From NCBI RefSeq assembly GCF_021155765.1, contig NC_060116.1, forward strand, positions 3,038,001 to 3,102,000: DNA of 64,000 nt, in the 5' to 3' direction. The first letter of the stretch is position 1. Each line of letters starts with the position of its first letter. A program made the translations under genes and the position numbers. Below, piece by piece: positions 14,520 through 27,500 of this stretch. The notes under the pieces were generated by a model. That model was given only the letters and a program-made list of their open reading frames with translations. It made no database searches and was not told the origin of the DNA. Origin of the DNA: Diprion similis. Lineage: Eukaryota > Arthropoda > Insecta > Hymenoptera > Diprionidae.

Positions 14520-15025
14520 TGAATACAAAAAAAACATTCCTTGAGAGCATACTGTTAATAGTATGTTCTCAAATTATGCTAACATTAAGTAAAAAAAAAT
14601 GTACATTTCAAGAGAGAAACAGTACGTTTATGGTTTGATTGATACATTTTGACTCAACACAACCGCTGGTAAAGTACTCATTCTAATACATGCTGTTATG
14701 TCTCTTATCAAAAGTCAAGTGATAAGAGTAAAAACTAGTATATGGTTTCCGGGCAGCCCTATGCAAACGGTAAACTGAATATATAATATTACGGCACTAT
14801 CATTATATGTGAACAATACGGTCGAACAGATTAGGTACGAATAATGAGACTTACTATGCATTCATAGCGAACTGTTTCGGAACAAGTAAAATATATCTTG
14901 AAAATAATATGCTGGCTAAAATCTAACAGTTTGACATTTCACATGCTTCAAGTCTACCGACAAGCAGCAGGCAGCCATTTACACGCGTCGCAAGCCAGGG
15001 TTGCCAGATATTCCCAACCTCAAGT
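14520..15025. other. Upstream region of ICA69, no feature resolved
   Basis: About 500 bases upstream of the ICA69 start hold no recognisable coding frame. It probably contains a non-coding first exon and the promoter of ICA69, but no TATA box or initiator can be assigned with confidence. Confidence 0.3.
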
Positions 15026-15140
15026 CGCCACTAGAGGTCCCCGAAGTCGCTAAAAATCGCCAGCTTCAGAGGCCTTTGAAATCGCAAAAAATTGCCAACT
15101 TCAGGGACCTCTAGATCGCCAAAAATTACCATCAGGGGGC
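15026..15140. repeat. Degenerate minisatellite, ~33-35 bp period
   Basis: Three to four imperfect units follow one another, each running from a CGCCA/TGCCA-like start through a CTTCAGAGGCC-like middle to ATCGCNAAAAAT. The units differ by several substitutions and small indels. It sits upstream of ICA69 and has no coding frame of its own. Confidence 0.55.
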
Positions 15141-15167
15141 CTCCTAACAACTTCCCTATCGTTCTCA

Positions 15168-15190
15168 CTCTCTCTCTCTCTCTCTCTCTC
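15168..15190. repeat. (CT)n microsatellite
   Basis: An uninterrupted CT dinucleotide run of about 11 units, followed by further CT-rich imperfect sequence. Confidence 0.9.
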
Positions 15191-15199
15191 ACTCTAGCT

Positions 15200-16232
15200 C
15201 CGTCGTTAAACCTATGCCGCTACCTTTTTGTCCCTCTACCTGGCTCTTCCGTCGGTATGTCACATCGCCTTAAGGTCCTTAAAGTTACATGAAACACCGA
15301 CCGATCTGCTCAACAGGTAAGAACTGTGCTGTGCCGATTTTCTTTGAAATATGTTTGACATTTCGGACGAAATCAAATTTAATTCGAACGCGTGTATTAA
15401 TTGTACACTCGTACTGAGTTCGGTTTGCTCCGAAATGTTTTAACCATCTCAAAAAATATTGGGCAACTCGAGTTTGTTACCCATTAATGTATTAAACGGC
15501 TTTGTGAGTATGTATCATAATCATAATACATAAAAGAAATTAAGTTACTTAGCTCGTAAGCGCAGCATAAAACAATTTCCGCGTTTTAAAAAAAAATTAT
15601 CACGTATTATATTTTATTGATACTTGCACTTTATTCATGTTTTTTACTAAGCATTTTTTTAAGGGGGTAAAGTAGCCAAGTCGCTCAAGCACAAAGTAAG
15701 TCGTCACATACATGTGTTTTTGCGTGGGATCCCACTCTTTTTTTCTTAGATAATCATAGCGAATGCGAATCAATATTATTTCATGTAGAGATAGATACGC
15801 GAATAATTTTTGTTCCAAATAATTAAATAGTATCAATTATTCCTATATCTGACTACATGAAAGAAAATTCAACAAATAATCAATAATAATAATTAGTTAG
15901 TAATAAAGAAATAATAAAAACAGCTCGAAGGAGGGATGGAACCCTCAATCGTTGAGTTTATGGGTGATCGGACTAGCATTACCCGAATGCGTTGACTGAA
16001 GATATATGATGACTGCTAGCCTAATAGGGCTTTCCGTAACCGAAAATGAACGAGATGAATTCATAGTCAAGCGGCCCCCTAAGCGTCGCGTAACTCTAGT
16101 CGGTAAACGATCGATATGTGAAGACAACGAGAATTAATGTTACCATCACATGTACCCAGATGGATAATACAGTGTCGGATATTATTATAACTACGAACTA
16201 ACGACTGACTAGAAAAATTCATTCAAGGCAAT
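15200..16232. other. Intergenic region with one dispersed repeat fragment
   Basis: No gene is recognised. The one notable piece is near 15991-16025, where GTTGACTGAAGATATATGA and the next dozen bases closely match 3590-3625 upstream of the foldback element, and weaker matches (TTTCGTAA-like, ATTCAT) follow in the same order. It is likely a fragment of a dispersed element. Confidence 0.4.
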
Positions 16233-16587
16233 TCATTTGGCAGCTAAATTCAGCAATGTTAATTCAAAGGATATCATTCTGTTTTTGGCTGTAATTGTTG
16301 ATCCGTTGCTCGCAGCGTATTTGGACTGCGCGTAGTCGGTTTCGCTCGCAAAATTAGGTCGATATAGTGCGTCAAGGAATTGATCCCAGGATTTTTCAAA
16401 TCGTAGAAATTTTCGCGGAAAATCCAAAGCGTTGACCCTGACTTTTTTGTAAATAAAAATCTCTCTTCTCAGAATCGATTTTCATGACTCTTTCTTGATG
16501 AATCAGACCCTGAGCAACGCAGAAGAGACATGAAAATAGCGACGAACCGACCGTTGAGGAAATACAAAGAAAACGCACAGAAATTTA
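16233..16587 (+). repeat. Outlying, strongly diverged monomer of the 312-bp satellite
   Basis: The order of satellite landmarks is preserved: GCTCGCAGCGTATT-like (with an extra T), GACTGCGCGTAGTCG, TTCGCTCGCAAAATTA, AAATTTTCGCGGAAAATCCA, CAGAATCGATTTTCATGAC and GAGACATGAAAATAG. Substitutions and small gaps are frequent. Orientation is the same as the main array. The monomer is cut off near 16587 and the next one begins about 490 bases later, so foreign sequence separates it from the array. Confidence 0.65.
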
Positions 16588-17065
16588 ACCCTTAGAGGCC
16601 ACATAGAGCCTGGGGCAACGAGTTACCCCGTGTGGCCGCTATGTGTTGAGCAGAAAGTTGTTAATTTATCTATTTTAATTTGGTTTAAATGAAGCAGTAC
16701 AATGTTATACAATACATATCGTATCCTGCGGAGGTGCATTGCACCTGTGCACAGGGCAAAACCTAATATATATTCACAAACTTCAATAATTACTATTTCA
16801 TATATTAATTTTCATACGCTGCTAAGAGTAATATGTATTGTACTGTTTCTGCATAAGGTGATAGCAAGTTTCGTTATGTGATGTTTGATCATATTACAAA
16901 AAATTTTGTATGTACTCTGTTATTATTTAGCAACTTCTTGACGTATTATACACTGACACCCGAACACTTGTATTAGGTTTAAGGCTTAAACAATATACTG
17001 ATTGTGATACTGAATTAGGAAAAAAGTTCTTGGCTATTCGTTATTTTCCTTCACCATCTCCTTAA
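16585..17065. mobile_element. Possible piggyBac-like non-autonomous insertion
   Basis: This non-satellite block interrupts the left edge of the array. It opens TTAACCCTTAGAGGCC, the TTAA plus CCC start usual for piggyBac-type ends, and continues into a compact hairpin (GGCCACA ... GGGGCAACGAGTTACCCC ... TGTGGCC). A TTAA also lies at 17062-17065 near the point where satellite sequence resumes. The expected inverted CCC-type terminus on the right is not visible, so the assignment is tentative. The rest is AT-rich and non-coding. Confidence 0.35.
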
Positions 17066-17076
17066 AAATTACATGA

Positions 17077-18509
17077 ACATTTCATGTTTTCCGGACGTTC
17101 TTTTCAATCTGTGATTTGCAGCGGAGTTAGACTGCACGCGACCGGATCCTCTCGTGGAATATTACATCGCTATAGCAGGTCAAAGAATTATTCCCATCAT
17201 ATATCAAATAGTCAAAATTTTCGCCACAAATCCGAAAGGGTTCGATTGATTTTTGTTCTTGTCGAAAAATTTGTGGTTTCAGATTCGATTCGTATAACCC
17301 TTTCCGGACTAAGTGAACCCCCCGGAACTCAGGAAACGCACCGAAAAAAGCGTGGTACGGACTGCAGAGGAATTGCATTAATTCCATTGATAGACCAGCA
17401 TCAGTAAAATGGCGGAATAGAAGTCTACCGGTTTTCAGCTATAACTTTTCATAGGTTGCTCTCAGCGTATTCAAACTACGTTCGATCGATTTCTGACGCG
17501 AAATTACGTCGAAATAGTGCCTCGAAGAATTAATTGCTGCACTTTCCGATATCGTCAAAATTTCCGCCAAAAATCCAAAGGGGTTAGCCTTACTTTTTTA
17601 GTGATTTTCGGAACCGAAAATTTTTCGTCTCGGAATCGATTTGTATGACGATCTTTGGGGTAATTGGACCATCAAGAACTCAGAAAACACATCAAAAACA
17701 GCGTTGGACCAGTAGCAGAGAAATGACGATGAAAATCATAAGTTTTTGGGCCGTAACTTTTCAGCTATCAATCGCAGCGTATTGAGACTGCGCTCAATCG
17801 ATTTCTCTCGCAAAATTACGTCAGAAAAGGGAATGCGGAAATTCAATGCAGCTTCTTTCAAAGTCATCAAAATTTTCGCCAAAAATCCAAAGGGGTTAGC
17901 CTTACTTTTTTAATGATTTTCGGAACCGAAAATTTTTCGTCTCGGAATCGATTTGTATGACGATCTTTGGGGTGATTGGACCATCAGGAACTCAGAAAAC
18001 ACATCAAAAACAGCGTTGGACCAGTAGCAGAGAAATGACGCTGAAAATCATGAGTTTTTCGGCCGTAACTCTTCAGCTATCAATCGCAGCGTATTGAGAC
18101 TGCGCTCAATCGATTTCTCTCGCAAAATTACGTCAAAAAAGGGAATGCGAAAATTCATTGCAGCTTCTTTCAAAGTCATCAAAATTTTTGCCAGAAATCC
18201 AAAGGGGTTAGCCTTACTTTTTTAGTGATTTTCGAAACCGAAAATTTTTCGTCTCGGAATCGATTTGTATGACGATCTTTGGAGTAATTGGACCATCAGG
18301 AACTCAGAAGACACATCGAAAACAGCGTTGGACCAGTAGCAGAGAAATGACGATGAAAATCATGCGTTTTTGGACCGTAACTTTTCAGCTATCAATCGCA
18401 GCGTATTGAGACTGCGCTCAATCGATTTCTCTCGCAAAATTACGTCAAAAAAGGGAATGCGAAAATTCATTGCAGCTTCTTTCAAAGTCATCAAAATTTT
18501 TGCCAGAAA
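17077..18509 (+). repeat. Left edge monomers outside the higher-order repeat
   Basis: About 4.6 monomers. The first (17077-17400) is strongly diverged, the second is partly diverged (for example CTCGAAGAATTAATTGC in place of the usual block), and the next three are close to consensus. From about 18506 onward the sequence matches the starts of the later higher-order copies, which defines the boundary. Confidence 0.8.
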
Positions 18510-21500
18510 TCCAAAGGGGTTAGCCTTACTTTTTTAGTGATTTTCGAAACCGAAAATTTTTCGTCTCGGAATCGATTTGTATGACGATCTTTGGAGTAAT
18601 TGGACCATCAGGAACTCAGAAAACACATCGAAAACAGCGTTGGACCAGTAGCAGAGAAATGACGATGAAAATCATGAGTTTTTTGGCCGTAACTTTTCAG
18701 CTATCAATCGCAGCGTATTGAGACTGCGCTCAATCGATTTCTCTCGCAAAATTACGTCAGAGAAGGAAATGCGGAAATTCATTGCAGCATCTTTCAAAGT
18801 CATCAAAATTTTTGCCAAAAATCCGAAGGGGTTAGCCTTACTTTATTAGTGATTTTCAAAACCGAAAATTTTTCGTCTAGGAATCGATTTGTATGACAAT
18901 CTTTGGAGTAATTGGACCATCAGGAACTCAGAAATCAGATCAGAAACAGCGTTGGACCAGTAGCAGAGAAATGACGATGAAAATCATGAGTTTTTCGGCC
19001 GTAACTCTTCAGCTATCAATCGCAGCGTATTGGGACTGCGCTGAATCGATTTTTCTCGCAAAATTACGTCGGAATGAGGCATGAGAAAATGAATTGCAGG
19101 TTCTTTTAAAGTCATCAAAATTTTCGCCAAAAATCCAAACGGGTTAGCCTTACTTTTTTGGTCATTTTCGGAACCGAAAATTTCTCGTTTCGGAATCGAT
19201 TTGTATGACGATCTTTAGAGTAATTGGACTACCAGGAACTCAGAAAACACATCAAAAACAGCGTTGGACCAGTAGCAGAGAAATGACGATGAAAATCATG
19301 AGTTTTTTGGCCGTAACTTTTCAGCTATCAATCGCAGCGTATTGAGACTGCGCTCAATCGATTTTTCTCGCAAAATAAAGTCGGAAAAGGTCATGCGGAA
19401 ATTGATTGCAGGTTGTTTCAAAGTCATCAAAATTTTCGCTGAAAGTCCAAAGGGGTTAGCCATACTTTTTAGGTCATTTTCGGAGCCGAAAATTTCTCGT
19501 TTCGGAATCGATTTGTATGACGATCTTTAGAGTAATTAGACCACCAGGAACTCAGAAAACGAATCAAAAACAGCGTTGGACCAGTAACAGAGAAATGACG
19601 ATGAAAATCATGAGTTTTTGGGCCGTAACTTTTCAGCTATCAATCGCAGCGTATTGAGACTGCGCTCAATCGATTTCTCTCGCAAAATTACGTCAGAAAA
19701 GGGAATGCGGAAATTCATTGCAGCTTCTTTCAAAGTCATCAAAATTTTTGCCAAAAATCCAAAGGGGTTAGCCTTACTTTTTTGATCATTTTCGGAGCCG
19801 AAAATTTCTCGTTTCGGAATCAAATTGTATGACGATCTTCAGAGCAACTGGACCATCAGGAACTCGGAAAACACATCAAAAACTGCGTAGAATCAGCAGC
19901 AGAGAAATGACGATGAAAATCATGAGTTTTTCGGCCGTAACTTTTGAGCTATTAATCGCAGCGTATTGAGACTGCGCTCAATCGATTTTTCTCGAAAAAT
20001 TACGTCGAAATAGGACATGCGGAAATTGATTGCAGGTTTTTTCAAAGTCATCAAAATTTTCGCCAAAAATCCAAAGGGGTTAGCCTTACTTTTTTAGTGA
20101 TTTTGGAAACCGAAAATTTTTCGCCTCGGAATCGATTTGTATGACGATCTTTGGGGTAATTGGACCGTCAGGAACTCAAAAAACACATCAAAAACGGCGT
20201 TGGACCAGTAGCAGAGAAATGACGATGAAAATCATGAGTTTTTGGGCCGTAACTTTTCAGCTGTCAATCGCAGCGTATTGAGACTGCGCTCAATCGATTT
20301 CTCTCGCAAAATTACGTCAGAAAAGGGAATGCGGAAATTCATTGCAGCATCTTTCAAAGTCATCAAGATTTTTGCCAAAAATCCAAAGGGGTTAGCCTTA
20401 CTTTATTAGTGATTTTCAAAACCGGAAATTTTTCGTCTCGGAATCGATTTCTATGACAATCTTTGGAGTAATTGGACCATCAGGAACTCAGAAATCAGAT
20501 CAAAAACAGCGTTGGACCAGTAGCAGAGAAATGACGATGAAAATCATGAGTTTTTCGGCCGTAACTCTTCAGCTATCAATCGCAGCGTATTGGGACTGCG
20601 CTGAATCGATTTTTCTCGCAAAATTACGTCGGAATAGGGCTTGAGAAAATGAATTGCAGGTTTTTTTGAAGTCATCAAAATTTTCGCCAAAAATCCAAAG
20701 GGGTTAGCCTTACTTTTTTGGTCATTTTCGGAGCCGAAAATTTCTCGTTTCGGAATCGATTTGTATGACGATCTTTAGAGTAATTAGACCACCAGGAACT
20801 CAGAAAACACATCAAAAACAGCGTTGGACCAGTAGCAGAGAAATGACGATGAAAATCATGAGTTTTTGGGCCGTAACTTTTCAGCTATCAATCGCAGCGT
20901 ATTGAGACTGCGCTCAATCGATTTCTCTCGCACAATTACGTCAGAAAAGGGAATGCGGAAATTCATTGCAGCTTCATTCAAAGTCATCAAAATTTTTGCC
21001 AAAAATCCAAAGGGGTTAGCCTTACTTTTTTGATCATTTTCGGAGCCGAAAATTTCTCGTTTCGGAATCAAATTGTATGACGATCTTTAGAGCAACTGGA
21101 CCATCAGGAACTCGGGAAACACATCAAAAACTGCGTAGAATCAGCAGCAGAGAAATGACGATGAAAATCATGAGTTTTTCGGCCGTAACTTTTCAGCTAT
21201 CAATCGCAGCGTATTGAGACTGCGCTCAATCGATTTTTCTCGCAAAATTACGTCGAAATGGGACATGTGGAAATTGATTGCAGGTTTTTTCAAAGTCATC
21301 AAAATTTGCGCCAAAAATCCAAAGGGGTTAGCCTTACTTTTTTAGTGATTTTGGAAACCGAAAATTTTTCGTCTCGGAATCGATTTATATGACGATCTTT
21401 GGGGTAATTGGACCATCGGAAACTCAGAAAACACATCAAAAACAGCGTTGGACCAGTAGCAGAGAAATGACGATGAAAATCATGAGTTTTTCGGCCGTAA

Positions 21501-24500
21501 CTCTTCGGCTATCAATCGCAGCGTATTGAGAGTGCGCTCAATCGATTTCTCTCGCAAAATTACGTCGGAAAAGGGAATGCGGAAATTCATTGCAGCATCT
21601 TTCAAAGTCATCAAAATTTTTGCCAATAATCCAAAGGGGTTAGCCTTACTTTATTAGTGATTTTCGAAACCGAAGATTTTTCGTCTCGGAATCGATTTGT
21701 ATGACGATCTTTGGAGTAATTGGAACATCAGGAACTCAGAAATCAAATAAAAAACAGCGTTGGACCAGTAGCAGAGAAATGACGCTGAAAATCATGAGTT
21801 TTTCGTCCGTAACTCTTCAGCTATCAATCGCAGCGTATTGAGACTGCGCTCAATCGATTTCTCTCGCAAAATTACGTCAGGAAAGGGAATGCGGAAATTC
21901 ATTGCAGCTTCTTTCAAAGTCATCAAAATTTTTGCCAAAAATCCAAAGGGGTTAGCCTTACTTATTTGATCATTTTCGGAGCCGAAAATTTCTCGTTTCG
22001 GAATCAAATTGTATGACGATCTTTAGAGCAACTGGACCATCAGGAACTCGGGAAACACATCAAAAACTGCGTAGAATCAGCACCAGAGAAATAACGATGA
22101 AAATCATGAGTTTTTCGGCCGTAACTTTTCAGCTATCAATCGCAGCGTATTGAGACTGCGCTCAATCAATTTCCCTCGCACAATTACGTCAGAAAAGGGA
22201 ATGCGGAAATTCATTGCAGCTTCATTCAAAGTCATCAAAATTTTTGCCAAAAATCCAAAGGGGTTAGCCTTACTTTTTTGATCATTTTCGGAGCCGAAAA
22301 TTTCTCGTTTCGGAATCAAATTGTATGACGATCTTTAGAGCAACTGGACCATCAGGAACTCGGGAAACACATCAAAAACTGCGTAGAATCAGCAGCAGAG
22401 AAATGACGATGAAAATCATGAGTTTTTCGGCCGTAACTTTTCAGCTATCAATCGCAGCGTATTGAGACTGCGCTCAATCAATTTTTCTCGCAAAATTACG
22501 TCGAAATGGGACATGTGGAAATTGATTGCAGGTTTTTTCAAAGTCATCAAAATTTGCGCCAAAAATCCAAAGGGGTTAGCCTTACTTTTTTAGTGATTTT
22601 GGAAACCGAAAATTTTTCGTCTCGGAATCGATTTATATGACGATCTTTGGGGTAATTGGACCATCGGGAACTCAGAAAACACATCAAAAACAGCGTTGGA
22701 CCAGTAGCAGAGAATTGACGATGAAAATCATGAGTTTTTCGGCCGTAACTCTTCGGCTATCAATCGCAGCGTATTGAAAGTGCGCTCAATCGATTTCTCT
22801 CGCAAAATTACGTCAGAAAAGGGAATGCGGAAATTCATTGCAGCATCTTTCAAAGTCATCAAAATTTTTGCCAATAATCCAAAGGGGTTAGCCTTACTTT
22901 ATTAGTGATTTTCGAAACCGAAAATTTTTCGTCTCGGAATCGATTTGTGTGACGATCTTTGGGGTAATTGGAACATCAGGAACTCAAAAATCAAATAAAA
23001 AACAGCGTTGGACCAGTAGCAGAGAAATGACGCTGAAAATCATGAGTTTTTCGTCCGTAACTCTTCAGCTATCAATCGCAGCGTATTGAGACTGCGCTCA
23101 ATCGATTTCTCTCGCAAAATTACGTCAGGAAAGGGAATGCGGAAATTCATTGCAGCTTCTTTCAAAGTCATCAAAATTTTTGCCAAAAATCCAAAGGGGT
23201 TAGCCTTACTTATTTGATCATTTTCGGAGCCGAAAATTTCTCGTTTCGGAATCAAATTGTATGACGATCTTTAGAGCAACTGGACCATCAGGAACTCGGG
23301 AAACACATCAAAAACTGCGTAGAATCAGCACCAGAGAAATGACGATGAAAATCATGAGTTTTTCGGCCGTAACTTTTCAGCTATTAATCGCAGCGTATTG
23401 AGACTGCGCTCGATCGATTTTTCTCGCAAAATTACGTCGAAATAGGACATGCGGAAATTGATTGCAGGTTTTTTCAAAGTCATCAAAATTTTCGCCAAAA
23501 ATCCAAAGGGGTTAGCCTTACTTTTTTAGTGATTTTGGAAACCGAAAATTTTTCGCCTCGGAATCGATTTGTATAACGATCTTTGGGGTAATTAGACCGT
23601 CAGGAACTCAAAAAACACATCAAAAACGGCGTTGGACCAGTAGCAGAGAAATGACGATGAAAATCATGAGTTTTTGGGCCGTAACTTTTCAGCTATCAAT
23701 CGCAGCGTATTGAGACTGCGCTCAATCGATTTCTCTCGCAAAATTACGTCAGGAAAGGGAATGCGGAAATTCATTGCAGCTTCTTTCAAAGTCATCGAAA
23801 TTTTTGCCAAAAATCCAAAGGGGTTAGCCTTACTTTTTTGATCATTTTTGGAGCCGAAAATTTCTCGTTTCGGAATCAAATTGTATGACGATCTTTGGAG
23901 CAACTGGACCATCAGGAACTCGGGAAACACATCAAAAACTGCGTAGAATCGGCAGCAGAGAAATGACGATGAGAATCATGAGTTTTTCGGCCGTAACTTT
24001 TCAGCTATCAATCGCAGCGTATCGAGACTGCGCTCAATCGATTTCTCTCGCAAAATTACGTCAGAAAAGGGAATGCGGAAGATCATTGCAGCATCTTTCA
24101 AAGTCATCAAGATTTTTGCCAAAAATCCAAAGGGGTTAGCCTTACTTTATTAGTGATTTTCGAAACCGGAAATTTTTCGTCTCGGAATCGATTTCTATGA
24201 CAATCTTTGGAGTAATTGGACCATCAGGAACTCAGAAATCAGATCAAAAACAGCGTTGGACCAGTAGCAGAGAAATGACGATGAAAATCATGAGTTTTCC
24301 GGCCGTAACTCTTCAGCTATCAATCGCAGCGTATTGGGACTGCGCTGAATCGATTTTTCTCGCAAAATTACGTCGGAATAGGGCATGAGAAAATGAATTG
24401 CAGGTTTTTTTGAAGTCATCAAAATTTTCGCCAAAAATCCAAAGGGGTTAGCCTTACTTTTTTGGTCATTTTCAGAGCCGAAAATTTCTCGTTTCGGAAT

Positions 24501-27500
24501 CGATTTGTATGACGATCTTTAGAGTAATTAGACCACCAGGAACTCAGAAAACACATCAAAAACAGCGTTGGACCAGTAGCAGAGAAATGACGATGAAAAT
24601 CATGAGTTTTTGGGCCGTAACTTTTCAGCTATCAATCGCAGCGTATTGAGACTGCGCTCAATCGATTTCTCTCGCACAATTACGTCAGAAAAGGGAATGC
24701 GGAAATTCATTGCAGCTTCATTCAAAGTCATCAAAATTTTTGCCAAAAATCCAAAGGGGTTAGCCTTACTTTTTTGATCATTTTCGGAGCCGAAAATTTC
24801 TCGTTTCGGAATCAAATTGTATGACGATCTTTAGAGCAACTGGACCATCAGGAACTCGGGAAACACATCAAAAACTGCGTAGAATCAGCAGCAGAGAAAT
24901 GACGATGAAAATCATGAGTTTTTCGGCCGTAACTTTTCAGCTATCAATCGCAGCGTATTGAGACTGCGCTCAATCGATTTTTCTCGCAAAATTACGTCGA
25001 AATAGGACATGTGGAAATCGATTGCAGGTTTTTTTAAAGTCATCAAAATTTGCGCCAAAAATCCAAAGGGGTTAGCCTTACTTTTTTGGTCATTTTCGGA
25101 GCCGAAAATTTCTCGTTTCGGAATCGATTTGTATGACGATCTTTCGAGTAATTAGACCACCAGGAACTCAGAAAACACATCAAAAACAGCGTTGGACCAG
25201 TAGCAGAGAATTGACGATGAAAATCATGAGTTTTTGGGCCGTAACTTTTCAGCTATCAATCGCAGCGTATTGAGACTGCGCTCAATCGATTTCTCTCGCA
25301 CAATTACGTCAGAAAAGGGAATGCGGAAATTCATTGCAGCTTCATTCAAAGTCATCAAAATTTTTGCTAAAAATCCAAAGGGGTTAGCCTTACTTTTTTG
25401 ATCATTTTCGGAGCCGAAATTTCTCGTTTCGGAATCAAATTGTATGACGATCTTTAGAGCAACTGGATTATTAGGAACTCGGGAAACACATCAAAAACTG
25501 CGTAGAATCAGCAGCAGAGAAATGACGATGAAAATCATGAGTTTTTCGGCCGTAACTTTTCAGCTATCAATCGCAGCGTATTGAGACTGCGCTCAATCGA
25601 TTTTTCTCGCAAAATTACGTCGAAATAGGACATGTGGAAATCGATTGCAGGTTTTTTTAAAGTCATCAAAATTTGCGCCAAAAATCCAAAGGGGTTAGCC
25701 TTACTTTTTTGGTCATTTTCGGAGCCGAAAATTTCTCGTTTCGGAATCGATTTGTATGACGATCTTTCGAGTAATTAGACCACCAGGAACTCAGAAAACA
25801 CATCAAAAACAGCGTTGGACCAGTAGCAGAGAATTGACGATGAAAATCATGAGTTTTTGGGCCGTAACTTTTCAGCTATCAATCGCAGCGTATTGAGACT
25901 GCGCTCAATCGATTTCTCTCGCACAATTACGTCAGAAAAGGGAATGCGGAAATTCATTGCAGCTTCATTCAAAGTCATCAAAATTTTTGCTAAAAATCCA
26001 AAGGGGTTAGCCTTACTTTTTTGATCATTTTCGGAGCCGAAATTTCTCGTTTCGGAATCAAATTGTATGACGATCTTTAGAGCAACTGGATTATTAGGAA
26101 CTCGGGAAACACATCAAAAACTGCGTAGAATCAGCAGCAGAGAAATGACGATGAAAATCATGAGTTTTTCGGCCGTAACTTTTCAGCTATCAATCGCAGC
26201 GTATTGAGACTGCGCTCAATCGATTTTTCTCGCAAAATTACGTCGAAATAGGACATGTGGAAATTGATTGCAGGTTTTTTCAAAGTCATCAAAATTTGCG
26301 CCAAAAATCCAAAGGGGTTAGCCTTACTTTTTTGGTGATTTTGGAAACCGAAAATTTTTCGTCTCGGAATCGATTCATATGACGATCTTTGGGGTAATCG
26401 GACCATCGGGAACTCAGAAAACACATCAAAAACCGCGTTGGACCAGTAGCAGAGAAATGACGATGAAAATCATGAGTTTTTCGGCCGTAACTCTTCGGCT
26501 ATCAATCGCGGCGTATTGGGACTGCGCTGAATCGATTTTTCTCGCAAAATTACGTCGGAATGGGGCATGAGAAATTGAATTGCAGGTTTTTTTGAAGTCA
26601 TCAAAATTTTCGCCAAAAATCCAAAGGGGTTAGCCTTACTTTTTTGGTCATTTTCGGAGCCGAAAATTTCTCGTTTCGGAATCGATTTGTATGACGATCT
26701 TTAGAGTAATTAGACCACCAGGAACTCAGAAAACACATCAAAAACAGCGTTGGACCAGTAGCAGAGAAATGACGATGAAAATCATGAGTTTTTGGGCCGT
26801 AACTTTTCAGCTATCAATCGCAGCGTATTGAGACTGCGCTCAATCGATTTCTCTCGCAAAATTAGGTCAGAAAAGGGAATGCGGAAATTCATTGCAGCTT
26901 CATTCAAAGTCATCAAAATTTTTGCCAAAAATCCAAAGGGGTTAGCCTTACTTTTTTAGTGATTTTGGAAACCGAAAATTTTTCGTCTCGGAATCGATTT
27001 ATATGACGATCTTCGGGGTAATTGGACCATCAGGAACTCAGAAAACACATCAAAAACAGCGTTGGACCAGTAGCAGAGAAATGACGCTGAAAATCATGAG
27101 TTTTTCGTCCGTAACTCTTCAGCTATCAATCGCAGCGTATTGAGACTGCGCTCAATCGATTTCTCTCGCAAAATTACGTCAGGAAAGGGAATGCGGAAAT
27201 TCATTGCAGCTTCTTTCAAAGTCATCAAAATTTTTGCCAAAAATCCAAAGGGGTTAGCCTTACTTATTTGATCATTTTCGGAGCCGAAAATTTCTCGTTT
27301 CGGAATCAAATTGTATGACGATCTTTAGAGCAACTGGACCATCAGGAACTCGGGAAACACATCAAAAACTGCGTAGAATCAGCAGCAGAGAAATGACGAT
27401 GAAAATCATGAGTTTTTCGGCCGTAACTTTTCAGCTATCAATCGCAGCGTATTGAGACTGCGCTCAATCGATTTTTCTCGCAAAATTACGTCGAAATAGG

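Noticed and set aside
15925-16010. tRNA-derived SINE on the minus strand, from a GGGATGGAACCC motif like an inverted B box
   Set aside because: No A box at the proper spacing, no cloverleaf that pairs, and no poly-A or simple-repeat tail, so the resemblance is too weak.
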